Source: an uncultured Desulfosporosinus sp. (GTDB lineage: Bacteria; Bacillota; Desulfitobacteriia; Desulfitobacteriales; Desulfitobacteriaceae). Taken from it: 64,000 nt of DNA. This document shows, one piece after another, positions 14,503-24,587 of the stretch (its first letter is position 1; each line of letters starts with the position of its first letter). Made by a program: the position numbers and the translations under genes. Below the pieces are notes generated by a model, which was given only the letters and a program-made list of their open reading frames with translations, had not been told where the DNA came from and did no database searches. Location of the stretch: contig CAKMJS010000011.1 in the NCBI GenBank assembly GCA_927405585.1, positions 1 to 64,000 of the forward strand, in the 5' to 3' direction.

Positions 14503-15398
14503 GAGGTCCAGAAGAGATTTTGACCCCTGGATGGACTGGTCATCGTCATCCGAAGGCTTGCATTATAGGTTTAGGACTGATAGGCGGGTCTTGGGCAGGA
14601 GCATTACACCGTTCTGGATGGCAGGTTTGTGCCGTTGACCCGGAGAAGGCCAGTATCGATGAAGCGGTATCCAGGGCATGGATTCAGGCAGGATGGACTG
14701 AAATGCCACAGTTTCTGGAGGTCGATTTGGTTATCCTAGCTCTACCCCTTCAGGCGTTGGCGGAGGGGTATGATCAATTAGTGGGTAGGGTTCCGAAGGG
14801 AACAATCGTGACCGATGTCGGAAGCATTAAGACTGAAATATGTAATAAATCTCTAGCGAATGCCCAAAACGGCTCTAGTGGCTTCTATTTTATAGGCGGT
14901 CACCCTATGACGGGTTCGGAACAGTCCGGGTTTGGTGCTGCAAATCCCACTCTTTTTCGCAATTATCCCTATGTCTTAACTCCTGCAGGCGATTGTCCAC
15001 CCAACGTGGTTCAAAAGCTTGTCGAAGTTATTCAAGGCTTTGGGGCTAAAGTTATATTTCGTGAGCCACGGGACCATGATGTAGAAGTGGCCATGGTCAG
15101 TCATATCCCTCATTTGCTAGCAGTGGCCTTAGCGTTGGCTACGCATGATATATCTCAAGAGGGCGGAGCAGCCTTAGCGTTAGCCGGACGGAGTTTTCGA
15201 GAATTAACGCGTATAGCAGATAGTTCTCCCGTAATGTGGAAAGAGATTATGGTGCGGAATTCCGAGGCAATTCTCGGAGGGCTTAGCCTTTGGGAACATA
15301 GAATCAAGGAATTACGGGATAGCCTTCAGCAGGGAGACGGAGAGGCTATTGCCGATGCCTTTCGAAAGGCTCATATGGTTCGGGGATACATTAATTGA
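14496..15398 (+). CDS. tyrA: Prephenate dehydrogenase
   Basis: This enzyme oxidatively decarboxylates prephenate to 4-hydroxyphenylpyruvate on the tyrosine branch, using NAD(P). An N-terminal Rossmann motif IIGLGLIGGSWAGALH (about residues 23-38) and the signatures VTDVGSIKTEI and FIGGHPMTGSEQSG (about residue 136) identify it. The 300 residues end after the helical dimerisation domain, so the C-terminal ACT domain found in the longer Bacillus enzyme is absent. The GTG start overlaps the upstream DAHP synthase by 7 bp. AroA follows after about 50 bp. Confidence 0.92.
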   Translation: MLGGPEEILTPGWTGHRHPKACIIGLGLIGGSWAGALHRSGWQVCAVDPEKASIDEAVSRAWIQAGWTEMPQFLEVDLVILALPLQALAEGYDQLVGRVPKGTIVTDVGSIKTEICNKSLANAQNGSSGFYFIGGHPMTGSEQSGFGAANPTLFRNYPYVLTPAGDCPPNVVQKLVEVIQGFGAKVIFREPRDHDVEVAMVSHIPHLLAVALALATHDISQEGGAALALAGRSFRELTRIADSSPVMWKEIMVRNSEAILGGLSLWEHRIKELRDSLQQGDGEAIADAFRKAHMVRGYIN

Positions 15399-15450
15399 AT
15401 CGTGAGAAATCGTTATCTAGGGTAGCTAGTGACAAAGGGAGGTTATACCT

Positions 15451-16737
15451 ATGCCGGGCGTGTTCATTAAGCCGGTCTCAGGCGTGGAGGGGGAAATCGA
15501 AGTCCCTGGCGATAAGTCTATTTCTCATCGGGCAGCGCTCCTGGGTGGGATGGCACACGGAGAAACTCACGTTACGAACTTTCTATTAGGCCAGGATTGT
15601 TTAAGCACCCTACGTTGCTTACAGCAACTGGGAGTCTCCTGGGAAAGACAGGGCACGGAGGTTTGGCTTCGTGGTACGGGGATGGAAGCCTGGACGGAGC
15701 CGACGGATGTACTGGATGCGGGTAATTCAGGGACAACCTCGCGGCTGATGCTGGGAGCATTGGCGGGGAGTCCCTTTGCGGTCACCATGAATGGGGATGC
15801 CTCCCTTCGAGCTCGACCCATGCGCCGTGTCACCGATCCTCTGAAGCAAATGGGCGCTCAGATTATGGGACGCCTTGACGGTAATCTATTTCCTCTGACA
15901 ATGGTGGGGGGGCAGTTGCAAGGACAAGCCTTTCGCTCAGCGGTGGCCTCAGCCCAAGTCAAATCGGCCATTATCTTGGCGGGCTTGCGAGCGAGTGGAG
16001 AAACGAGCGTAGAGGAACCAGCGCTTTCTAGGGATCATACTGAGCGAATGCTTAGGGGGTTCGGAGTGGAAGTGCTCAGTGAGAAAAGGTTGGTCAGAGT
16101 GCAAGGGGGAGGTCGCCTGACGGGTCAAGAGGTTTCTGTGCCTGGGGATATTTCGTCAGCTGCTTTCTTCCTGGTCTTAGGTAGTTTGGCTGGACGTGGA
16201 GAGCTGATTTTGCCGAATGTTGGGGTTAATCCAACTCGTACGGGGATATTGGACGCTCTTAGAGCGATGGGTGCGGATATCGAGTTGATCGACATAACGG
16301 AGATCTGTGGTGAGCCTAGAGCAACGCTGCGTGTCCGTCCAAGCAAACTCCAGGGCATTGAAATTGGTGGAGAAATGATCCCGAGACTGATTGACGAAAT
16401 ACCCATTCTGGCGCTAGCCTCCAGCCTTGCCGAAGGTGAAACCGTGATTCGAGAGGCTGCAGAGCTGAGGGTCAAGGAAACTGACCGCATCCGAACGGTG
16501 GCGGAGGGACTCAGCGCTTTGGGCGCTAAGGTTGAAGAACTTCCCGACGGGTTGCGTATCCTTGGACAACCCTCCTTACGCGGGGGGCAGGCGAGTAGTC
16601 AAGGAGATCATCGCTTGGCTATGACCTGGGCCATTGCAGGAATGCTATCGAAGGAAGGGGTCAGCGTGGAAGACATAGCAGCAGCGGATGTATCGTATCC
16701 TGACTTTTTGGACGTGATCAAGAAGGTAGCTCGATGA
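15451..16737 (+). CDS. aroA: EPSP synthase
   Basis: 3-phosphoshikimate 1-carboxyvinyltransferase transfers the enolpyruvyl group of phosphoenolpyruvate to shikimate 3-phosphate. The 428-residue protein begins with PGDKSISHRAALLGGMA (about residues 20-36). It contains DAGNSGTTSRLMLG (about 90) and ends with the ETDRIRTVAEGL and GDHRLAMTWAIAG blocks typical of the family. GGAGG stands just before the ATG. The stop codon overlaps the azlC start (ATGA), so the amino acid transporter genes are translationally coupled to the aromatic operon. Confidence 0.94.
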   Translation: MPGVFIKPVSGVEGEIEVPGDKSISHRAALLGGMAHGETHVTNFLLGQDCLSTLRCLQQLGVSWERQGTEVWLRGTGMEAWTEPTDVLDAGNSGTTSRLMLGALAGSPFAVTMNGDASLRARPMRRVTDPLKQMGAQIMGRLDGNLFPLTMVGGQLQGQAFRSAVASAQVKSAIILAGLRASGETSVEEPALSRDHTERMLRGFGVEVLSEKRLVRVQGGGRLTGQEVSVPGDISSAAFFLVLGSLAGRGELILPNVGVNPTRTGILDALRAMGADIELIDITEICGEPRATLRVRPSKLQGIEIGGEMIPRLIDEIPILALASSLAEGETVIREAAELRVKETDRIRTVAEGLSALGAKVEELPDGLRILGQPSLRGGQASSQGDHRLAMTWAIAGMLSKEGVSVEDIAAADVSYPDFLDVIKKVAR

Positions 16738-17483
16738 GCGACGAAATTGCCCAAGACGTCAGGAAAGGATTTGCCTATGGCCTGCGTCAATCCTTGACGA
16801 TTGTGATTGGTTATGCGCCCGTTGCCGTGACCTTCGGCATTCTAGCGACTCAATTTGGTTTAACCTATTGGGAAGCAGGCCTGATGTCGTTCTTTGTTTA
16901 CGCGGGTGCATCCCAGTTTATTGCCATAGAAATGATTCATCAAGGGGCTTCTTTTTGGATGATTGGCTTAACCACCCTAATCGTTAATATTCGTCATTTG
17001 TTGATGAGTTTATCCGTGGTTCCCTATTTCCCGGAAAGGACGCTTAAATGGTCTTTAGGATTAGCCCATGGACTCACGGATGAGACGTTTGTGCTCAATA
17101 CGAGGGTGATGAAGGATGTGATCGGTGAAGAGAACCGACGACGGGTCATGCTGGGGATTAATTTAGGCGCTTACAGCTCGTGGTTCGTTTTCACGATCCT
17201 AGGTGGTGTGATCGGGAAGTGGTTACCGATCCAATTCTCAGGTTTTCAATTTGCCCTTTTGGCCTTATTTATTATTTTGACCACGATGTCCTTATCTAAG
17301 AATAACTATTTAACCTATCTCCTAGCGGCAGTACTAGCTGTCGTTCTCAAACTGCTTATCCCGGGGAAAATCTATCTAATTTTGAGTGTGGCCTTAGCAG
17401 CTGGCATCGGAGCCTTGTGGCGTAAGAGAGCACGTTCTCGGCTGATTAATCCGTCAAATGAGCAGACGATAAAGGTGTCGTAG
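16734..17483 (+). CDS. azlC: AzlC-family branched-chain amino acid exporter subunit
   Basis: This 249-residue polytopic membrane protein has several hydrophobic helices. It carries the AzlC signatures GYAPVAVTFGILATQFGLT (about residues 22-40), FVYAGASQFIAIEM (about 54-67) and NIRHLLMSLSV (about 85). AzlC together with AzlD exports branched-chain amino acids and analogues. The ATG overlaps the aroA stop codon. Placement at the end of an aromatic operon is unexpected and could mean that the pair exports an aromatic amino acid or an intermediate here. Confidence 0.9.
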   Translation: MSDEIAQDVRKGFAYGLRQSLTIVIGYAPVAVTFGILATQFGLTYWEAGLMSFFVYAGASQFIAIEMIHQGASFWMIGLTTLIVNIRHLLMSLSVVPYFPERTLKWSLGLAHGLTDETFVLNTRVMKDVIGEENRRRVMLGINLGAYSSWFVFTILGGVIGKWLPIQFSGFQFALLALFIILTTMSLSKNNYLTYLLAAVLAVVLKLLIPGKIYLILSVALAAGIGALWRKRARSRLINPSNEQTIKVS

Positions 17484-17498
17484 AGAAGGAAGGTAACC

Positions 17499-17819
17499 AT
17501 GTCAAACCAACTATTAATGACGATTTTATTAATGACTGTAGTCACTTATGGTTCGCGGGTGGTACCCTTCCTTCTCTTTAAAGGGAAAAATGTTCAGGGC
17601 TTTGCTCGCGATTTTATAGAACTTGTTCCCATTGCTTTATTGGCGGCGCTCGTCATACCGGAACTTGTGACCCCCAGTGGTTCGATTGTTATTATGCATA
17701 ACCCGTTTCTATGGGCAGGGGTTTTAACGTTTATATTTTCTAAATTGGTGCCAAATCTTTTTCTGGGGATTATGTTTGGCATGACTGTGTTCTGGGGATT
17801 GGATAAATTACTCCTGTAA
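17499..17819 (+). CDS. azlD: AzlD-family small exporter subunit
   Basis: This 106-residue protein has three to four transmembrane helices and matches AzlD: TYGSRVVPFLLFKGK near the start, then FIELVPIALLAALVIPEL. It is the partner of AzlC, encoded 15 bp upstream. GAAGGAAGG precedes the ATG. A terminator 42 bp downstream ends the operon. Confidence 0.88.
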   Translation: MSNQLLMTILLMTVVTYGSRVVPFLLFKGKNVQGFARDFIELVPIALLAALVIPELVTPSGSIVIMHNPFLWAGVLTFIFSKLVPNLFLGIMFGMTVFWGLDKLLL

Positions 17820-17861
17820 TTGCTCCTATAGGCTATGACTGAACTCGGCCCAGGAGGTAAC

Positions 17862-17889
17862 GATGTCTACAATTGTAGGCATCTTTTTT
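17862..17889 (+). terminator. Terminator of the aro-azlCD operon
   Basis: GATGTCTAC and GTAGGCATC form a 9-bp stem with one G-T pair around an AATT loop, followed by seven T residues. Confidence 0.9.
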
Positions 17890-18090
17890 TATAGCTTAAG
17901 GAGATTATTTTTGGTGTACTTGAGGGTACCCTAGTTCGTGGACGTCCGATATTATGTAACAGATAATAACTATGACAATAGATATATTACACAATTATAA
18001 TAATTCTAAAAATTTCGTCAACTGTATAGCAAGAATCTTCCTTTAGTAGTATAGTGAATCAATGGGCCTAGTATATTAAGGAGGAATTAG

Positions 18091-19428
<1,338 letters not shown>

Positions 19429-19512
19429 GATCTCTTTAGAGAAACTCCATGGAGATCTCCAACAAAATGAATAAATGTCTGATATGAACCGTGCTTGATT
19501 AAGTGAAGACCT

Positions 19513-19545
19513 ACCCCCACTTACAAGAAGTGGGGGTCTTAATAA
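19513..19545 (+). terminator. Terminator after gdhA
   Basis: ACCCCCACTT and AAGTGGGGGT form a perfect 10-bp stem with a 5-nt loop. The following CTTAATAATT is only weakly T-rich. Confidence 0.7.
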
Positions 19546-19612
19546 TTGGATAATTAGCCTCACGTGCGTCAAAGCTGCGGATACAAGCTGATATCTAGGA
19601 GGATGGATTTCT

Positions 19613-22561
19613 GTGGAGAATTTAAATTCTTATAAAACTCAGTTTTCAGGATTTCATGACATGATGAAATTTCGCGTCCGTGAGATTTTGCTGGTATCCA
19701 GTACGTATGATGCCTTTGTGCTTGAAGAAGATGGTCGTTTATCAGAGAAAATCTTTCACGAATACCTAGATATGAATCTGCAATTCGTCCCCCGTATCCG
19801 GAGGGTCTCTTCGGCTGCCGAAGCGTTTGCCGCTATGCAAGAACGGACCTACGATCTGATTATCACGATGGCTAGAATTAGAGATATGAACCCTCAAGAA
19901 TTCGGACGACGAATCAAGGAAACTTACCCAGGGAAACCAGTCGTCTTGCTCACCTACGATACCCTAAATAATGATTTAATCAAGCAAATTAGAGAGTCAA
20001 AATCGATTGACAAAATATTTTACTGGTCAGGGAACAATAAAATACTGCTGGCAATTATCAAGTATGTAGAGGACTTAGGAAATGTAGAAGATGACTGCAA
20101 GGAAGGAGTTCAGGTCATTCTTGTCGTCGAAGACTCGACTTGGGCGTATTCCCAGTTCCTTCCCCTTATCTATACAGAAATTATGAAACAAACCAGTTAC
20201 CTCATATCGAAGGGGATCAACAATCTCCACCGTCTGCTCAGGATGAGGGCCAGACCCAAAATCCTACTAGCAGAGACTTATGAAGAGGCTGTGGCGATAT
20301 TCGAACGTTATGGGAACAATTTGCTGGGCGTGATCTCTGATATGGGCTACAGTAAAGGCGGGGTGCTAAATACGAGGGCAGGCCTGCATCTGGCCCACAT
20401 GATCAAGAAAGAAAACCCTACCCTTCCTTTTTTGATTCAATCGAGTGAACCAGAGGTTGAAAGGTATGTTAAAGAGTGCGGGATCAGTTTTCTTGATAAA
20501 AGCTCCCCCAACATGCACCTTGAATTGTGTACCTACATATTGGAAAATTACGGGTTTGGCGATTTCATCTTCAGAACCCCAGATGGGGGCATAATTGCTA
20601 GAGCAGCAACCTTTAATGAATTTGAACAAGTTTTATCCGACCTGCCGGAAGAAAGCCTGCTTTACCACGCTAACCACAATCATTTTTCAAGATGGTTCAA
20701 AGCTAGGACTGAGTTCGAATGGGCGGAACAAATTCGTCGCGTCGCTGCCTCTGATTTTCAAAGCCCACAAAGGTTAAGGGAATATATCCTTGAAATTATT
20801 CGTTGTTATTTCAAACGCCTCGTGGAAGGTGCCATCGCAGATTTTGGACACTCGAAAGTAGACATGGACAATTCCTTGCTTAAACTAGGGAGCGGATCCC
20901 TTGGCGGGAAGGGTCGGGGAATTGCTTTCTTTAATTTCATGCTTTCCCAGACGAAGCTATTTAAGAAATATGAGCAGGTTAAGATTAAGACTCCGCAATC
21001 CTTTGTGATCTGCAGTGAAGTCTTTGAAGAATTTCTAGAAATGAACACATTACAGGAAATGGCGGTCAATACGGACAACGAAGAAACGATTGCTACAAAG
21101 TTTCTGGCCTCTGAACTGCCAACCAAGATCATCGATGAATTGCACATCCTCATTGAAAAAATTAACTATCCCTTGGCCGTCCGGTCTTCAAGTATTCTTG
21201 AAGACTCTCAAATGCTGCCCTTTGCGGGAATATACAGCACCTTTCTCTTACCGAATAACCACAAAGATCCAGAAGTTCGGTTGCAACAACTCCTTACTGC
21301 CATAAAACTGGTCTACGCCTCAGTTTTCTATCAGTCACCGAAGCGCTACGTTAAAAATTCGGAGTTGAGAATTGAAGAGGAAAAGATGGCTGTCTTGATC
21401 CAGCAACTGGTCGGGGAATTGCATGGGGACATTTTTTATCCGACTATTTCTGGGGTTGCTCAGTCCTATAATTTTTATCCCATTTCCTATATGAAGCCTG
21501 AACAAGGGATCGGTAGCTTGGCTTTAGGCTTTGGAAGGGCAGTTGTCGATGGAGAACAAGTTTATAGGTTTTCGCCAGCTTATCCGAAGATGAACACTGA
21601 GTTTGCGTCTCCGAGCGATTTCTTGAAAAAGTCCCAAAAGCAGTTTTATGCTTTGAATTTCGCGAACCAATCGATCGATATTTCGTCGGGTCCAGGGTGT
21701 TCTTATGGGAAGTATGGTCTGGATCGCGCTGAGAAGGACGGTACGTTGAGTTTTGTGGGCAGCACGTATTCGAAGGACAATGACAACATCAGCGATACCC
21801 TGTCGATTCCTGGGCCTAGGCTTGTGTCATTTGCACCCGTTTTAAAGTATAACCTTTTTCCGCTAGCGGAGATCATCAAGGATCTTTTCATTCTCGGTAA
21901 GGATGCGTTCAGTTCAGAAATAGAAATAGAGTTTGCTGTAAACATTCCAGTTGACAGAAAAAAAGAGATCGAATTTTATTTTCTGCAGGTTCGCCCTTTA
22001 GTGTCAGGAAGAGAATTACAGGACGTCAAGGTCGACACCTATAGCAATCATGAGACGGTATGTAAAAGCAATCACACCATTGGGAATGGAATATTTGAGG
22101 GAATTTACGATGTTATTTATGTTGATCCCGATCGTTTTGATTTGAGTAAATCGAGAAGAATTGCTCAAGAAATCGGCGAGTTGAATCAACTAATGCTGAA
22201 TGAAGAGCGAAACTATATGCTGCTTGGATTTGGTCGTCTAGGGTCCTCAGATCCTTGGCTTGGAATCCCTTTGACTTGGTCACAGATGTCCCAGGCCAAA
22301 GTGGTGATCGAAGCTGACCGAGAGAACCTCCAGGTCGAACCGTCCCTAGGCAGTCATTTTCATCACAACTTAGTATCCTTGAGAATGGGGTATTTTCATA
22401 TTGGCAAAGAGACTGCTTCCGAATTCGTGGACTGGGCATGGCTCCAAAAGGCGACGGTAATCAAGCAAACCGAATACGTTCGGCTGGTTCGCTTTGAAAA
22501 TACGCTCAAGGTGATTATAGATGGACACACCTGCCATGGAGTTATTCTGAAACCGCAATAA
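19613..22561 (+). CDS. Receiver-receiver-PPDK_N fusion protein
   Basis: This 982-residue protein has an unusual architecture. Residues about 18-150 look like a degenerate receiver in which the phospho-acceptor position reads IITMARI instead of IITD. A second receiver (about 165-320) keeps VVEDS, VISDMGYSKGG with a plausible acceptor Asp, QSSEPE and LDKSSP. Residues about 420-800 match the ATP-grasp-like N-terminal domain of PEP synthase/pyruvate phosphate dikinase: GSLGGKGRGIAFFN and PLAVRSSSILEDSQMLPFAGIYST. The phosphohistidine swivel and PEP-binding barrel are absent, so it is not a complete PEP synthase. It may be a phosphotransfer or [17 protein letters not shown]. GTG 19613 follows GGAGGATGG. 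Confidence 0.75.
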   Translation: MENLNSYKTQFSGFHDMMKFRVREILLVSSTYDAFVLEEDGRLSEKIFHEYLDMNLQFVPRIRRVSSAAEAFAAMQERTYDLIITMARIRDMNPQEFGRRIKETYPGKPVVLLTYDTLNNDLIKQIRESKSIDKIFYWSGNNKILLAIIKYVEDLGNVEDDCKEGVQVILVVEDSTWAYSQFLPLIYTEIMKQTSYLISKGINNLHRLLRMRARPKILLAETYEEAVAIFERYGNNLLGVISDMGYSKGGVLNTRAGLHLAHMIKKENPTLPFLIQSSEPEVERYVKECGISFLDKSSPNMHLELCTYILENYGFGDFIFRTPDGGIIARAATFNEFEQVLSDLPEESLLYHANHNHFSRWFKARTEFEWAEQIRRVAASDFQSPQRLREYILEIIRCYFKRLVEGAIADFGHSKVDMDNSLLKLGSGSLGGKGRGIAFFNFMLSQTKLFKKYEQVKIKTPQSFVICSEVFEEFLEMNTLQEMAVNTDNEETIATKFLASELPTKIIDELHILIEKINYPLAVRSSSILEDSQMLPFAGIYSTFLLPNNHKDPEVRLQQLLTAIKLVYASVFYQSPKRYVKNSELRIEEEKMAVLIQQLVGELHGDIFYPTISGVAQSYNFYPISYMKPEQGIGSLALGFGRAVVDGEQVYRFSPAYPKMNTEFASPSDFLKKSQKQFYALNFANQSIDISSGPGCSYGKYGLDRAEKDGTLSFVGSTYSKDNDNISDTLSIPGPRLVSFAPVLKYNLFPLAEIIKDLFILGKDAFSSEIEIEFAVNIPVDRKKEIEFYFLQVRPLVSGRELQDVKVDTYSNHETVCKSNHTIGNGIFEGIYDVIYVDPDRFDLSKSRRIAQEIGELNQLMLNEERNYMLLGFGRLGSSDPWLGIPLTWSQMSQAKVVIEADRENLQVEPSLGSHFHHNLVSLRMGYFHIGKETASEFVDWAWLQKATVIKQTEYVRLVRFENTLKVIIDGHTCHGVILKPQ

Positions 22562-22583
22562 GAACAAGATAATTAATTACTAG

Positions 22584-22595
22584 TTGAACGAGTTC
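22584..22595. promoter_or_regulatory. TGAAC-GA-GTTCA dyad, copy 1
   Basis: This near-palindrome lies within a 19-bp block (22581-22599) whose exact reverse complement occurs at 31656-31674, before the first mttB-family gene. It is 27 bp upstream of the regulator's predicted -35 box. A shared operator is a reasonable reading. Confidence 0.5.
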
Positions 22596-22621
22596 ACTTA
22601 ACCAGACAAAGGTAGCTGACT

Positions 22622-22650
22622 TTGACTGAGTTAAATTAATTGAATATTCA
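22622..22650 (+). promoter_or_regulatory. Sigma-70-type promoter of the sigma-54 activator gene
   Basis: TTGACT (22622-22627) and TATTCA (22645-22650) are 17 bp apart, giving a reasonable constitutive promoter about 70 bp before the start codon. Confidence 0.55.
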
Positions 22651-22691
22651 TGCGAATAAAGGAAGGGTATTTGCTCTGTGTGGAGAATATT

Positions 22692-22703
22692 CTCATATCT
22701 GAG
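22692..22703. promoter_or_regulatory. CTCA-N4-TGAG dyad before the activator gene
   Basis: CTCATATCTGAG matches the dyads found upstream of the opuC and mttB operons (27705, 27724, 31608). It lies between the predicted promoter and the start codon, where binding would be autorepressive. Confidence 0.5.
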
Positions 22704-22718
22704 TAATGAGAAGGATGA

Positions 22719-24512
22719 TTGGGTATGGAGTTAAGTCTATTAAGCACACAGGGGTTTGTCCAAAGTGTTGCTGAAGCACTAGCCGCGGTTATGAAGATCG
22801 AAGTCGAAATTGTGGATAGTGAGCTTCTAAGGGTGGCAGGGACAGGAAGACTGAGGTCTGAGGTAGGGGTTAAGCAGAAGAGAGGCTTTGTCAATAGTTT
22901 TGTCTTGAAGACAGGAGAAATATTTCTAGTCAGTGATCCAGGGAATCATCTCTTATGCAGTGCTTGTGACCTTAAAGGTAGTTGCTTTTATATGAGTGGG
23001 GTTTTTTGTCCTATTACTGTGGATGGAAAAAGTATAGGCTTGATTAGTTTAGTAAGTTTTACAAAAGAACAAAGTGATATTTTGCTTGATAACTATGAAA
23101 ATATTAAATCGTTTATCTTGAAAATGGCAGAATTGCTGGCAACAAAGGTAAAAGAGGAAGAAAATCTCCAAAGACTTAAGATCACAAGCAACAATTTAAA
23201 AGCTATTGTAGACTCGATTCAAGAAGGAATCATCGCAATCGATAAGCTAGGGACCATTACTGACTTCAATGTTGCGGCCAGCGATATTTTAAGATTAGGT
23301 AGGAATGAAGTGATGGGTCGCCGAGTCCAGGATGCTTTTCCAAGTTTATTAGGTTCAAAAATTCTTAAAGTGCACGAACAAATTCTTGAACGAGTTGTAA
23401 CGTATCAATCAGGTAAGAAACGTCTTCAGTTAATAAGTAGTGCGTTCCCAATCACCGTAAATAATGAATTTCACGGGGCTGTCGAGTCATTTCGCTTGGT
23501 TTCAGACGTTCAAAGGGTTGCTTCGAGAATTGGGTTTACGAATTATAAGACAAGCTTTGACGAAATATTAGGAAATAGCGTCTTAATCAGTCAAGTCAAA
23601 GAAAAGGCGTATAAAGTAGCTGTTGGAGAATCAACCGTTCTCATCGATGGTGAAAGTGGTACAGGAAAGGAACTTTTCGCAAGGGCGATTCACTCAGAAA
23701 GTTCTCGTTCTAAAAAACCATTTGTCGCCATTAATTGTTGCGCTATTCCAGACAATTTATTAGAGAGCGAGCTGTTTGGTTATGATGAAGGGGCTTTCAC
23801 AGGAGCAAAACATGGTGGAAAAGCAGGGAAATTCGAATTAGCCAATGGAGGCAGCGTCTTTCTCGACGAGATAGGGGAAATGCCTTTATACTTACAAGCA
23901 AAACTATTGAGGGTACTGCAAGAAAGACAAATTGATCGAGTCGGTGGCGTTCGAAGTATCGACTTGGACATTCGAATCATAGCAGCGACCAATAAGAACC
24001 TTGGTAAAATGGTGAAAGAAGGCGAATTCCGAGAGGATCTTTATTATCGATTACATGTCATTCCCATAACTATACCGCCCCTTCGAGATCGAAAAGAAGA
24101 TATTCCTTGCATCTTAGAGCATTTCTTAAGTAAGTTTAATCGGCTTATGAACAAAAGTTTTGAGGGTTTTACACCAGAGGCCTTGGATCTTTTGATGCAC
24201 TATCCATGGCAAGGAAACGTGAGGGAACTGCAGAATATTGTGGAGTATACCTGTAATTTAGAGACCCATAATAGAATCACAATTGAGAGTCTTCCTCTTA
24301 GAGTTAGGCAATATAAGTGTAATTTGACTGACAATATTTATTCTTTTGGAGCTAGGTTAAGTGACAAAGTAAGGGAAGTAGAACTCACTGCACTAACGGA
24401 GGCCTTGCAGTGTTGTGGTACTACCGTTGAGGGGAAAGAAAAAATTGCTGAGATACTCGGAATAAGTCGAGCTACACTCTATAGAAAATTAAAAGAACAT
24501 AACTTACTATAA
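22719..24512 (+). CDS. Sigma-54-dependent enhancer-binding activator
   Basis: The 597 residues form a three-part activator. The N-terminal sensor region (1-140) has a cysteine cluster, [18 protein letters not shown] (about 80-97), that could bind a metal or Fe-S cluster. A PAS domain spans about 155-260. The AAA+ domain (about 285-520) has Walker A GESGTGKE near 311, the sigma-54 contact motif GAFTGA near 357 and [14 protein letters not shown] Fis-type helix-turn-helix ([16 protein letters not shown]) closes the protein. GAAGGATGATTGGGT precedes the ATG. It should drive the -24/-12 promoters at 24527, 27926 and 31748. The ligand is unknown. Confidence 0.9.
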   Translation: MGMELSLLSTQGFVQSVAEALAAVMKIEVEIVDSELLRVAGTGRLRSEVGVKQKRGFVNSFVLKTGEIFLVSDPGNHLLCSACDLKGSCFYMSGVFCPITVDGKSIGLISLVSFTKEQSDILLDNYENIKSFILKMAELLATKVKEEENLQRLKITSNNLKAIVDSIQEGIIAIDKLGTITDFNVAASDILRLGRNEVMGRRVQDAFPSLLGSKILKVHEQILERVVTYQSGKKRLQLISSAFPITVNNEFHGAVESFRLVSDVQRVASRIGFTNYKTSFDEILGNSVLISQVKEKAYKVAVGESTVLIDGESGTGKELFARAIHSESSRSKKPFVAINCCAIPDNLLESELFGYDEGAFTGAKHGGKAGKFELANGGSVFLDEIGEMPLYLQAKLLRVLQERQIDRVGGVRSIDLDIRIIAATNKNLGKMVKEGEFREDLYYRLHVIPITIPPLRDRKEDIPCILEHFLSKFNRLMNKSFEGFTPEALDLLMHYPWQGNVRELQNIVEYTCNLETHNRITIESLPLRVRQYKCNLTDNIYSFGARLSDKVREVELTALTEALQCCGTTVEGKEKIAEILGISRATLYRKLKEHNLL

Positions 24513-24526
24513 AATAAACGTCATTT

Positions 24527-24542
24527 TGGTATGAGAGTTGCA
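24527..24542 (+). promoter_or_regulatory. Sigma-54 (-24/-12) promoter
   Basis: TGGTATG-AGAG-TTGCA fits the TGGYAYR-N4-TTGCW consensus, with GG and GC at the required spacing. It starts 15 bp after the activator gene and precedes the nitrilase-like gene by 46 bp. Confidence 0.75.
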
Positions 24543-24587
24543 TTGGAAAGGATATGCTGATTGAGAACTAAAACTAGGCGATAGGGA

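Noticed and set aside
22661-22676. Sigma-54 promoter directly before the activator gene
   Set aside because: GG and GC have the right spacing in AGGAAGGGTATTTGCT, but the -24 box is poor and a better sigma-70 promoter lies at 22622-22650.
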